Below, in pieces: positions 51,478-62,557 of a stretch of 64,000 bases of DNA (positions within the stretch are counted from its first letter, which is position 1; each line of letters begins with the position of its first letter). The DNA is taken from positions 798,321 through 862,320 of the forward strand of contig NMRA01000086.1 in NCBI GenBank assembly GCA_002633005.1, given 5' to 3'. A program made the translations under genes and the position numbers. The stretch is from Phoronis australis (lineage: Eukaryota > Phoronida > Phoronidae). Under the pieces are notes generated by a model. The model was not told the DNA's origin, did not search any database, and saw only the letters and a list, made by a program, of their open reading frames with translations.

Positions 51478-52284
51478 ATGACGGCGTTTTTTCGTTCAGT
51501 GACTTTACAAGACGTAGAGGGTTGTGAGCATGTGGTAACATCTACAGTGGCGGATTTAGGGATGGGGGCAAGGGGGCCCTGCCCACCCTAAAATTCAACC
51601 AGATACCATTAGTCAGTTCGGGTGCGAATTGCTGNCTTAACAAACCCCGTTTACCGTTTTTTTTTTAGTCGGAAGGTGCTCAAACCCAAACATTCGAGAC
51701 CCCTGCATCCCTACATTTTAGACTGGGCGCGCATCTGCCGAATTTCTGGTTATTCCTGTGCCATGCCCCCCCATCTTAACTCAAAATCCTGGATCCGCCC
51801 CTGATTTAGCTTCTTTGTTAACTGCCAAGCACAGTCTTTTGTCTGGTATGACAACAGGCAGGCCAATTATCTATCAGGCTTATTACAGACCACGTGTGAA
51901 CACGGTCAAACCCTGAGCGAATTGGTATATTTGGAAAGAATAGATTGTCGTCGGTAACATCGGTTGTAGTTGGGCAATTTTGGCAATTCAAAAACTAAAC
52001 ATGATCACCATTTGACGAAGATTTCAGAAATGCTATTGGTTTATGTTAAAAATGTTATAACCTAACTTTTATTTTAACAGCACAACCCAGTCAGGGTAGA
52101 TATCCTACTGGAGATTAGGGCAATAATCGAACAAAAGGAAGCTGGCCCTCCAACCATAAATGCCAGAATGGAGTTAATCAGTCGTGTAAGATATTGGCTA
52201 CAGGAGTGTTCTTCCCAACTTGTTGTTGAGCTATAGAATCGAACAATTTGGGAGCAACGAGAAAACGCAATAATGCTGTTTTAA
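51478..52284 (+). mobile_element. CATTACGGCGTTTT-family transposon, copy 2, interrupted
   Basis: Left end CATGACGGCGTTTTTTCGTT, right end near AACGAGAAAACGCAATAATG (diverged inverse). It is colinear with 55985-56527 apart from a 259-base insertion at 51545-51803. Confidence 0.8.
51545..51803. mobile_element. CAGTGGCGGAT-type element inserted in a transposon
   Basis: 259 bases, CAGTGGCGGATTTAGGGATG to CTGGATCCGCCCCTG, flanked by ATCTA and ATTTA. The uninterrupted relative at 56048 reads ATGTA at the same spot, which confirms a 5-base target site. It contains the undetermined base 51635. Confidence 0.85.
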
Positions 52285-55147
52285 TTTGTAATTTGAAAGT
52301 GGGTATCATCATTGACACAAATGCATCCTGTTTGTTGGACATTGGAAGATATGTTTACTGATAAAACTTGGATGTGTCACAAATTTTTAAGAAATGTCGA
52401 ATGGGCATTTCTTCATTTTTGTTCAGAAAAATGTTATTACAGAATGAACGAGGATCAACAATTAGAGACCATAATGCTGTCTGATATCCATAAATCATTG
52501 AACGTTGAAACACAGGTAGACGTGATGACTACACTTTTTCACAGTTATATACGAAAGGTAGCACTATGAAATTTTGCTTTTCATGGCTTCTCATTTGTTA
52601 AAGGAGAATGCCACCCAAAATAAACATATTTTGTATCAATTTAGATCGAGTAGTTCTACTCGATAACGGCACGTTCGTTTGCGTTACCTGACACCTGACG
52701 GCAGACGGGGGTGTTGAAATTATCCAATGACGTCATTGGTTTCACACGCAGTCTATTCATCAGTTCACAACACGGGTTACTGGCGTCAGCTTATCGTTTG
52801 AATTCATCGTTTAACACCAATAAATCATCAAACTTCGTCGTAAAACCCTTAAAAATGCACCGAGTTCCTATCAAACGCTGTTGTTTTATTTCACTGTTAC
52901 GAATGTATTGGTATTTGGACACACCGTAGCCAACAAAGTTCGGCAGCCCAATTTACCAACTTAAGGTCCGTAACAGGAGTTTGAGGTCTGTTCAAAGATA
53001 AATTCGAATTCTTCTTCCATGAAATACCGACAGGAGAACCTAGATCTGTGTTGTTTAGACTTGTGATTTCTTGATGAATTCTACTGAAACACACAAAACG
53101 CTTGTTATCCCGGCCAGTGGCTCGGAACCCAATCAGGCCCGTCGCGGCACGAACATTAACCAGCTTGAATTGGAAACTAAACCTTCAGTCACGAAAAGAC
53201 TATAATAGTGAGCCAAAGAAATAATGTGCACGTAATTATTTATGTTAATTAGCCACGAAACTGAAAATCTACTTACTTGTCAGGGGCCGCGAAGTCGGAT
53301 TCCCCTTCCACAGACCGTCAGGGCAAAGGTTGCACAGTAACAATGACTTGAATAATGTATTTGTATTTCTAAGTAAAGATTCTCCTAACATGTGACCATA
53401 ACATATAAAATCGAGTAATTGTTTCACAACAGCTTTCTGTCAGCAAACACTGAATTAGCATGCGCTCACACGGCCTCAGTGCCCGGTCAATTTTCCTTTA
53501 TTGCCGGCAGAAAAGCCGGTAACGCAGTGGTTTATTCATTGCTGGATTCTCATCATTTGCACTAGCTCACAAATACTGCAAAGGCATTACGTCTAATGAC
53601 ACGTAGACTGTTTCAGTTTTATATAAGCATTGGTTATGAAGAAAATAATTCAATTTGAAATGGAACGCAGAATAACAAACGTCCACATGGCAACTCGCCC
53701 GGCGCCAATCCCGACTTAGTCAAGAGCTTATCAGACGACGACTTCACTGAAGGGTTGGATCATTAGGTTTCACAGGCTATCAGTTCGAACCAGAATACAC
53801 TGATCAAGAAATACTAGAGAGGCGCCGTGAACATACACAGGCAACGGAACGTATGGATAGTTCTTTGGTAAGCTGGAATTAGTCAGAGAAATCACTGTCG
53901 ACGAAATGGCGGCCACAGACACGGAGATGATGTTTCACGGTCTCATAACTTGCTATTAATAGCGTACCTTTCATTCTTCACTTCCGCGAGCCACTTCCTA
54001 AACATTTCGGGCTCTCGAGGAAGTCGAAAAAAATGATATACCAGCTTTCTTCGCAGCTTCATATTTCGGACAAGCGAGAACGATTCACCGCAATGTAGCG
54101 CGGCATTCACTCTGCAGACGAACCACTGACGTCGCTGCGTTGTTTCTCACCTTCCTCACAGGTTAACGCGACACCTCTTGGCAAGGTGGGGTCGAAAAAT
54201 AAAAAAACGGAAGCACCACTGTGAATTGCGCGTTTGCGCATGTTTAATGAACTTATGCCTTCGAGTCCCCCGAGCCNCCCCCCTGGGTGCGCGCATGCTT
54301 ATCAAATAATAGTTCACGAGAAACGTTTTTAGAGTACTCCGTCGCCATGGTAACAGTTATGCATGTCCACTGTGTGGTGATCAACAAGACCGCGACACAG
54401 ATTCGTATATAGTATCTGTTGTGCTTCTTGTTAACTCAGTGCATGGAGAGGGCGTGCCCAGAATATGTTTTCAATTCGATATACGTCTTAAAAAGGTCTC
54501 TGTAAATGAGCAAGTTTAGGACAGTGACCCAAACTTTGAAGCGTGTTCTTTGGTCACTGACGGTTTTGATATTTTTGCTGGTAACGGAGAGGATCTTATC
54601 ACTGCAGGCAACATAGCGAGATCGATGTTATGGGAGTAAAAGGCCCTATTCAGCGATTTTCGTGTTTCATGCAACTTGACGTCAAAAGTACCTACAGAGT
54701 TACTAATTCAGAAAAGCATGACAAGACAACGGAGAACCAAGTGGATATTGTTGTTTTTCAAAATTCTCGACCTTTGCTTAGTAGGCTTGTTGACTGCTCA
54801 TTGATGGTGTAAAAATATAGGCCACATTTCTGAAACCAGTAGGTAAAGTCGGTTTGATATGAAACTCGATAAGTTTGTGATATTATATCTGTGAATTAAT
54901 TTCACTTGGCCCTCGCTTAGTGAAAATTCACTGCTTGATATCTTCTCATTACATAAATTTTTGACGTATCACAGACAGTTGACAACGCATACAGATGGTG
55001 CATAGCAATTTTGGAAGGCGATACGTATAACAGCATACATGAGATGTCTCTCCAATTAGGACATATTACCACCAGTGTTTCGGACAGGAAAAATGGTTGC
55101 ATGAGAACACTTTGTGACGCTGTCGGCAGTCTTTGGTAAGCAAAAGC

Positions 55148-55560
55148 AGCAACGCTGTTAGCGAATAATGATGTCAAATGAAAGACAGTAAGCAATAACA
55201 ATCCAAGTCACCAGTAGCTTTATTCGTGGACATTTATATGTTGAATTACGTAATCCAGCAACAACTGCAGCATGTCAAAATGTTCTGTGGTAATTTTGTG
55301 ACATGCAGGCACTCAGCTAAGCTCTGTTTCACAAATATAACCCCTTTGTGCAGGGCATCCCATGTCATACCACTGTAATTTGCTCCCAATCTTCAAATTA
55401 ACTTCCAGGCAATTTTCCTCTAACACGAAAAATCGGTTGTTTGGCTCACCTGAAAAATGAATTACGAATTCAATGTTAGAATTTCGAAAAAAAATTAACG
55501 ACATCTTGACGATTTTAATGCATCTGTTTCCAAGCCTAATCGGAGACTTTTTATTTCACT
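55148..55560 (-). repeat. Duplicated lectin 2 end segment, distal copy
   Basis: Contains the functional-looking last exon and polyadenylation signal. It matches 56905-57300 over about 400 bases with moderate divergence (clearly older than the haplotype-type duplications). Confidence 0.75.
55219..55224 (-). promoter_or_regulatory. Polyadenylation signal of lectin 2 (distal)
   Basis: AATAAA on the minus strand (CCACGAATAAAGCT), about 90 bases after the stop codon of the distal last exon. The same signal is present in the duplicated segment at 56974-56979. Confidence 0.65.
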
Positions 55561-58500
55561 TCCGAATGACAAAAATTACGGAACGTCAGTTTTTAAACGA
55601 GTACCTCATCGTGCGTTAAATAAAAATTATTACACTGGCGAGCTTCTTGTGGGAGTTGGAGGAATAATCACCTGGGGGCGCTAAAGCTCCTCCTCGGTCA
55701 TGATCCCATTTTCATGGGGTCTGAAAAGCTACATACTGACCTCGGGGAGAGTCAACAATAGTGAACTATTCAACACTAACAAACGGTTATTCTAGGAGAA
55801 GAAATGATCACTTTACGTAGAATCAAGATGTTACGCGAAACGAGAATCCATATCGGTGATCGGAGTCACATTGTCTCGACAACTTTGCCAAAAGTCAATA
55901 TCGAAGATTTTTGCCATCAAACGAGCATGTCATTGCTGGTGCTACTGACTTTGTGAGGGACAATTAGTCGGTCAAATGTCAAACTACATGACAGCGTTTT
56001 CCTGTTGAGTGACTTTACCAGACGTAGGGGGTTCTGAGCATGTGATAACATGTAGCTTCTTTGTTAACTACCAAGCACACTCTTTTGTCTCTTATGACAA
56101 CAAGAAGGCCAATTATCTACCAGGCTTATTATAGACCACGTGTGAACACAGTCAAACTCTGAGTGAATTGGTGTATTCGGTAAGAATAGATTGTCGTAAC
56201 TTGGTTGCAGTGGGGCGATTTTGGCGATTCAAAAGCTAAACATGATCACTATTTGACGAAAATTTCAGAAATGCTATTGGGTTATGTTCAAATATGTTAT
56301 AACTTAACTTTTATGTTTAACAGCACAGCCCAGTCTGTGTAGATACGATCTTATTGGAGATTAGAGCAATTAAAAGCGAACAAAAGAGAGCTGGCCCTCC
56401 AACCCTAAAAGCCAGAATGGAGTTAATCAGTCGTGTAAGATGTTGGCTACAGAGGTAAACTTCCCAACTTGTTGTTGGGCTATAGAATTGAACAAGTTGG
56501 GAGCAACGGCAAAACGCCGTAATGATGATATGCAAAATTAAATTTTACTTTTCCTCTGAGATAGCATTCATTCAACATCTTCTGAAACATCATTGACGCT
56601 AACTCTTTAATTCAGGGTTGCCTTGACTCGACAAGATTCTTGAGGCATCTGCTACACCGACCAGATCTATGTAAGCCACTCATAACTAGGATATGAGGCG
56701 GTGGCGTACTAAAATAAGGTATGCGCACCGATAGTGTGAAATCTGTGTTTTAACCGTGTTATTACAGTCAGTTACGTAAGAAATATTTGTTCTATATCAT
56801 TCCACTGACAGTGATTTTCATATTAAAAGATTTCTTACCCCAGTGCTTCGGGATAAGAAAAGTCATAAAACTATTTGACTACATCGGTAGTTGTTGTTCG
56901 TGTGCAATGAACGCTGTTAGCAAATAGAAACGTGAAATTAAAGAAGTAAGCGGTATCCAAATTACACGTTAGCTTTATTCGCGGCCATTTCTATTTTTAA
57001 TTACGTAATCGAGCAAATCCCGCGACAACTGCACAAGTCAAAGTATCCTGTATAGTTTTTCTAGCACTGGCTGGCATTCAGGCAAGCTCTGTTTCACAAA
57101 TATAACCCCTCTGTGCAAGGCATCCCCAGTCAAGCCACTCTAGACTTCCAATCTCTAAGCGTATCCCCAGGCAGTTTTCAGCAAACAAATTAATTCCGTC
57201 GTTTGGCTCACATGAAATATGAATTACGTATGTTAGAATTTCTAAAAAATAACGCTATTTTGACGACTTATTTCCCACTTAGTCCGAATCAAAGACTTTA
57301 TATTTCACTTCCGAAATATTTATTCTACTATAGCGTCGTGAAAAAGTTTTAATAACCTTACTCACCTTTTGCCCAATTAGTGTATCCCATTTTTGCACCT
57401 GTAGACTGCCACACCCATTCGCCTTCTTTAAGCCTGTCATTGCCTCCCACCCATAATTTCGTATTAGACCCGCAAACCTGCCGCACCAGTGACGCCAGCA
57501 AAGCATTTTCTTCCTTGGTGTCTATGGTAACGAGGTGAGCTCCCTCTTTCTGGCATTCAGCCAGCGCCTTAGGCCAAGGGAATTTCGAACTGTTTTCGAT
57601 TTTGTAGCAGGATTNACGACTTATTTCCCACTTAGTCCGAATCGAAGACTTTATATTTTACTTCCGAAATATTTATTCTACTATAGCGTCGTGAAAAAGT
57701 TTTAATAACCTTACTCACCTTTTGCCCAATTAGTGTATCCCATTTTTGCACCTGTAGACTGCCACACCCATTCGCCTTCTTTAAGCCTGTCATTGCCTCC
57801 CACCCATAATTTCGTATTAGACCCGCAAACCTGACGCACCAGTGACGCCAGCAAAGCATTTTCTTCCTTGGTGTCTATGGTAACGAGGTGAGCTCCCTCT
57901 TTCTGGCATTCAGCCAGCGCCTTAGGCCAAGGGAATTTCGAACTGTTTTCGATTTTGTAGCAGGATTTTCCAATCTTCTTGTATTCACCAGGGCATTGCT
58001 TGACGGGTGTAGGCTGGGTTGTAACGGATGGTTTGGTAAGCGGAGTCGGGGTGGTGGTTTTTACCAGCTGCAGAACGTGTTCCTGTGTTTTAAGGCAGCA
58101 TTGGTTCAGCTGTTGATTGTTTGAGAGCATTGCTTGTTTGAACTTGACGAGTTCACTTGTCATGGAGGTCACCGCAGCTTTCACTGCTGTCGTTTCTTTT
58201 CTTCCTGATAACATTTCGGATTGCATCACTTTCATGTCCTTTCTCAAGGGCGATGTTACATTTTGAACTGCGTGCACAAGGGCATTCAATGAGGACATTT
58301 CGGTTTGAAGCGTTTTCATTTCGTTGCTGAACGACATTACCCCAGTTTGCACGATTTTCAGTTCACTTCCCACCGACGACGTCTTCCCTTGCTGCGCCTT
58401 CATACCAGCTTTCATCGAAGACATTTCGTTATGCAGGAGTTTTAGTTCCTTGTCTATCAGATTTTCCAAAGCATCAAACCGCAACTTTTGCATGTTGATC

Positions 58501-58652
58501 TGTTCGGACACATAACTTTGAAATCCCTGGATAAGAATTTGGATCCTCATAAGTTGAGCTTGGGTGTCATCCTGGTTCGTGTTTGTTGCTGCCGCCGTAA
58601 ACGAATATTTTTGGGAGACTAGCACGATTGCAAAAACGAGCTTCACATACAT
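55313..58652 (-). CDS. Secreted coiled-coil C-type lectin 2
   Basis: First exon 58652-57719 (934 bases, donor GTGAGT) joined to last exon 55449-55313 (acceptor TTTTTCAG), giving 356 residues. In order: a signal peptide (YVKLVFAIVLVSQ core), a coiled-coil neck with about eight 14-residue units such as MKTLQTEMSSLNAL, a double-cysteine hinge (NQCCLKTQEHVLQL), a Thr/Pro stalk, and a C-type lectin domain from CPGEYKKIGKSCYKI to GYICETELS. The site motif is EPN (mannose-type), but WND is replaced by WYD. It is a paralog of the lectin at 34127-36302, with the same architecture and intron position. An alternative last exon at 57211-57078 is closer but lacks an AG acceptor, which is why I chose the distal exon. 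A third possibility is that the distal exon is left over from another lectin copy. Confidence 0.85.
55985..56527 (+). mobile_element. CATTACGGCGTTTT-family transposon, copy 3, uninterrupted
   Basis: Left end CATGACAGCGTTTTCCTGTT and right end AACGGCAAAACGCCGTAATG, inverse copies of each other. Next to the right end is an 11-base stem, CCCAACTTGTT and AACAAGTTGGG. About 540 bases; no coding sequence. It lies in the lectin 2 intron, between the distal and proximal last exons. Confidence 0.8.
56974..56979 (-). promoter_or_regulatory. Polyadenylation signal of the duplicated lectin 2 end
   Basis: AATAAA on the minus strand (GCGAATAAAGCT), about 100 bases beyond the stop of the proximal exon copy, in the position that matches 55219-55224. 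Confidence 0.55.
57078..57211 (-). pseudogene. Duplicate last exon of lectin 2 with lost splice acceptor
   Basis: Open for 44 codons plus stop in the expected frame: GEPNDGINLFAENCLGIRLE then WLDWGC and GYICETELA. It closely matches the exon at 55313-55449, and its flanks to the polyadenylation signal match too. The intron end reads TTTCAT where the other copy has TTTCAG, so there is no AG at the correct position. Using the next AG (GTGAG) would shift the frame and hit a stop within six codons. It is probably a silent copy, unless the T is a sequencing error or an allelic change. Confidence 0.7.
57256..57968 (-). repeat. Duplicated block C around a single N
   Basis: 57256-57614 and 57616-57968 are near-identical direct copies meeting at N 57615. 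The difference rate is that of alleles. Confidence 0.85.
57366..57614 (-). pseudogene. Partial second copy of the lectin 2 first exon (CRD start)
   Basis: 249 bases with donor GTGAGT that repeat 57719-57967 with very few changes (one visible residue change, Val to Gly). The copy stops at the undetermined base 57615, in the middle of the exon, with no acceptor. It is best read as the other haplotype of the same exon joined end to end by the assembly. Confidence 0.8.
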
Positions 58653-59199
58653 GACGACAGTCGTAAATCTACTTGAAAACTACAAAATAAGCGCAATTCG
58701 TCAGTGAGCAATCTTTGGCCAGTTACGTATCAGCACCGGGCAGCTTTATCTGTGCTACGGTAATTGACTAACGTCACAGGATTCTACCGACTGTCCTTCT
58801 AAGCAACACAAAAATTCATTCCCAGTGCAACCACAAATTTAACCAACTGTGCAAATGAATTGCCCGCTTTGGACAGTGTATGAAATGAGTTGGAGTGAAG
58901 AATTTCGGAACGGAGCAACCCCCTTTCAAAAACGTAACTATGCCATTCCTGTTGTCTTGAAACACGTCAAATCGAACCCCAGTCATTGTTATAACATTTC
59001 ATTGCCTTTCCCTCAGTTTATTCAAAGTAAAAACACAAGCCCAACAGCACGGTTAGTACTACAAGGGTATTACTATTCTCAACAAACAAGACCAGGTTTG
59101 ACGAGGTCTATTTCTGTATTTGCTCGTGTGATTGCTGTCTTCATATAGAACAAGAGCAACGCGGAGCGTTAAAATGCGCCCACGAATGCACCGCTAACG

Positions 59200-60500
59200 G
59201 TGTGCCTCTAGGGCTGTTTGTGTTTCATAAAAAACACTAGATGACGCAAAAACATCAAATCCATCTAAAAACGGGAAAATGCCATCGCTTCTTTAATAGA
59301 AAGCCATTTACCAAAGTTCATAAATATCAGTCACGGAACTTCAGAGAAATGAAGGAAAACGAAAAAAAAAAAAAAAACGAAATTGCCATTATAGGGCACA
59401 GCGTTCATTGGATCGGTCTGAAAGACGTCGTCTGTGCTGGCTTCATAAAAATACAATTAAATTTAATAAAGATCATGCAGTAAGTTAAGGAGCTGCAGCT
59501 ATGGGCGCAAAACAAAACTGCCACTTGGTGGTGCCACAGTAGTCGAATTCGTTGTAGTCAACCGCCAATTTTCAAAATCATCCTTAGAATGCCGGGTTTG
59601 GTTGATCGACGGGTGGACGCCAAAAAACAAACTCGAAAACAGGAAAAATGGCCACTAGGTGACGGAAAGTACCTGGATTCCATCCGAAAACGGGAGGATA
59701 GCATCATCTCACCAATTAGATGCCTATATTCCAAATTTTCTGAAAATCTGTTGAGGACCTTTGAAGATCAGAGGTAAACCTAAAAAACTAAAATTGTCAC
59801 TAGGGGGCACACTGGTAGTCAGATCCGTCCGAAAGTTGTCATTTGTTGTGAACACAAATACACTAGCTAAATTTAGCAAAGATCCTGCAAACTGTTTAGG
59901 AGATACAGCCATGGGCGCAAAAAAAAACAAAACTGCCACTAGGAGGCGCCACAGTAGACGAAATCGTCGGAAAATCCGCTCTCTTCATAGTAACTAGAAC
60001 ATACATGCCAATTTTCACGATCATCCTTAGAGCGGTTTGGTTGATAGAGGGATGGACGCTAAAAACAGAGTCGAAAACAGCAAAAATGGTCACTAGCAGG
60101 TGGTGCAAACTTTGTCGAATCCATCCGAAAACGGAAGTATAGCGTCATCTCACTAACAGATGCCTATATGCCAAATTTTATGAAAATGCGTTGAGAACCT
60201 TTGAAGATATATAGAGGTAAGCGTAAAAAACTAAAACTGCCGCTAGGGGGCACACCGGTGGTCGGTCCGTCCAAAAGTTCGCTCATGCCGTCACATCCAT
60301 GAAAGAAACACATGTGCCAATTTCATAAATGTATGTCAGAGGGTTTTAGACTTTCAGAGATAGGGCAGCGGACGCCGGACGGACGGAAGCCGGACGGACT
60401 GACGCCGGACGGACGGACGGAAAGACGCCGGACGGATTGACGCCGGACTGACGGACGGAGATGACGGCATAATGCGTCCACATATAAATATTATTGCGCA
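59200..60500 (-). repeat. Transposon-derived repeat, GTCCGTCCGGCGTCC family, copy 2
   Basis: On the minus strand it begins ATATTTATATGTGGACGCAT, then degenerate CCGTCCGGCGTC units, then the same phrases as 30400-31350. Those are followed by internal units of about 450 bases (GGATGGATTCGAC, CCTAGTGGC, TTTCATAAA) repeated two to three times. A run of 15 A lies near 59346-59364. Confidence 0.65.
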
Positions 60501-61844
60501 TACAAATCATGTTGAGCAACCAATACTCCGGCAAGTTGAAAAGGCTACCTCTTGTGCTATGGAAATCGTATTAATAACGAGTCGAAACAACTTGAACGCA
60601 ACTGGATAGGCGCTCCAATCCTTATTATGACATGAGTAGCTAGCGATCTTCACGACCTTACCGCAGCTTTAACCCTCCCCATCCACGTCAATTAATTTTT
60701 AATTGCATGCTTACTGGTACCTGTGCCCAACGCCAGTTATAAAGCAGCCATGAAGAACTCAAATTTTGATTTAGACCACTCAGCGTTACGAAATTGGTCT
60801 CAAATTGTTCCTCAATTAAAAAGTATACTAAATCCTGTTTTGATTATTTCAGACTTGCTAATACATCATTGGCGTCCATCTTAATTGAAAGATATAAACG
60901 CAGGAATGGACTAAAATTCAAACCCCCGGCCCTTTGTCACAGATTGGGCGTTATGGTTCTTGGTGGGAGGTCTTTCTCAACATTTCCCTTGTAATTCGTT
61001 GAAAGCGTAGGCCACGCGTGCCCGTTTTGCAAACTCCGAAAGGAGCTCCCAAAATTTCCTCCAAACTTTTGAGGGTTGTCCATGGTTATAAACCATTATT
61101 TCGTTTCAAGGAATTAGATGGGAAGGTCATTTTTAATATCTGTCAATAGTACAGAACCCGGTTTGCTATCCTTTCAAAGTCACTTGTCACAACACAGCTG
61201 CTGACTTGAGACCTAAACAATTAAACGTTACCAGGCAACACCATACGACTGGGCTTGTTGTTAGCTACTTGCTGAGCTCTCCTATCACCATGGAGACTAT
61301 TGTGCTTGACCTAATGTCTCCCCGATGACCTCTGGGTTGGAAGGGCTTTCGAAATGACACTGTCGTGAATTGGACTACTTTCACATAAGATTTCAAACCA
61401 TATTGCAGAGTTCAAACTCTAGCTGAGGTCGCGCACATTAACAATGTATTATAATAAGGATACCAAGACTTTAAGTAAATTAGGAAGGTAATGAACTACG
61501 TCCATATCTTAAAACTTCACCTGGTGGCAAAAGGTCTAAATCAAAATTTAGATTCTTGGAAGAAATGAGGGTTTATTGTCATTTCATCATAAGCACCTTA
61601 AAATGGAAAATTGAACAGAAACTAATGCAAAACTTATAAATGACCACACCTCTGGAAATTCACTGAAATATTTCTCCTGAAAAGGTGAAGCTACTTGGGT
61701 CATTCTACTGGCAATTGATGACTAACCCACAAAGTGATTTTGAGAATTTCCAAAAATGTTTTGATTTTTTAATTCACGCATTAATAGCTTGCCTGGATGA
61801 ATGACAATGTCCCCCACCTGAACACTAAATAGTTATGACAATGT

Positions 61845-61850
61845 TTTATT
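61845..61850 (-). promoter_or_regulatory. Candidate MMUT polyadenylation signal
   Basis: AATAAA on the minus strand about 625 bases after the stop codon. Another AATAAA lies at 62208-62213. Which one is used cannot be told from the sequence. Confidence 0.4.
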
Positions 61851-62474
61851 ACAAGATGAATGATCTTATACAGGGGACATAACTAACAAAGCTATGCTGC
61901 GGCTGTATCTTACATTTCTGTACAAGTCATGTGACAGGACAGAGCATAGGGAAGAAGGACACTAGGAGGCAAATCAATCAGCCAGATTAAACGCAACATA
62001 TTTACAACTGTTATAAGCTGAACCAAGAATTGCACAAGTTGGGTGCATATTTTCAATCCATTAGGCCACCAATTTTATTGGTATGAACTGTTCAAACTAA
62101 CACTTGTACAAAATAATGGATAATTTTTCACAGAGAAGACATTAAGAGTTGCAATTAACTCCTCATCAAAAGTTCTCCAAAACATAAACCCGTGAAAAAC
62201 AAGCAGTTTTTATTACAGTATATCAGTTACTTAGCAACTCAATGTCAGCTTCACTCCACATCATATTAACTGATGTCTAACAGCACGCTCTTCAGCAAGT
62301 ATTTATAGCACTTGCACCCACACCATACTTCCACTCAGCGGAGCCAGCATAAGGCAGGGCACATTCAGCAGCTGCCATTTTACATGCAGAATTCCTCCTC
62401 AAACTCAGATTTTATCCAAATTTGCCACCTGACCCAGCATATAGTCTATGAAGGACAGTTTTAAGCCATCCGAC

Positions 62475-62557
62475 CTACTGCACAGCCTCGTTACGTTTCT
62501 TTTGAGCGTTCTCTATGTGTGTCAACACTTCAACAGCAGCGTCTGGAATTTTTGTGC
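62475..62557 (-). CDS. MMUT: Methylmalonyl-CoA mutase, last exon
   Basis: 83 bases after TTTTCAG. It completes FGPG as GTKIPDAAVEVLTHIENAQK then KRNEAVQ and TAG. This is the C-terminal helix of the cobalamin-binding domain of the mitochondrial mutase, which converts methylmalonyl-CoA to succinyl-CoA. Confidence 0.92.

Larger units (their letters stand above)
49389..55218. other. Spacer between integrin and lectin 2
   Basis: Apart from the candidate exon at 50647-50754 and the transposon pair at 51478-52284, no gene is supported. Between about 53100 and 54400 CpG dinucleotides are visibly denser than elsewhere. An ATG in good context (53906, MAATDTEMMF) opens only 17 codons there. Single undetermined bases are at 51635 and 54277. 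Confidence 0.5.
56905..57300 (-). repeat. Duplicated lectin 2 end segment, proximal copy
   Basis: Contains the last-exon copy with the CAT acceptor and its own AATAAA. Shared words include AATATAACCCCT, AGCTTTATTCG and ATTACGTAAT. Confidence 0.75.
58653..62474. other. Spacer between lectin 2 and methylmalonyl-CoA mutase
   Basis: No gene is supported. From about 59200 to 60500 it is a transposon-derived repeat, the inverted relative of 30400-31350. The rest shows nothing recognised. The lectin 2 promoter should lie just right of 58652. Confidence 0.6.

Noticed and set aside
52312-52569. 85-codon plus-strand frame after the transposon at 52284
   Set aside because: Unrecognised, AT-rich, no acceptor or transcription evidence; chance is likely.
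55985-56527. Helitron 3' end, suggested by the hairpin near the right end
   Set aside because: The element has inverse terminal repeats and no CTRR end, so an inverted-repeat transposon fits better.
58849-59148. 99-codon plus-strand frame next to the lectin 2 start
   Set aside because: No domain or signal peptide; it would be divergent from lectin 2 but nothing supports it beyond length.
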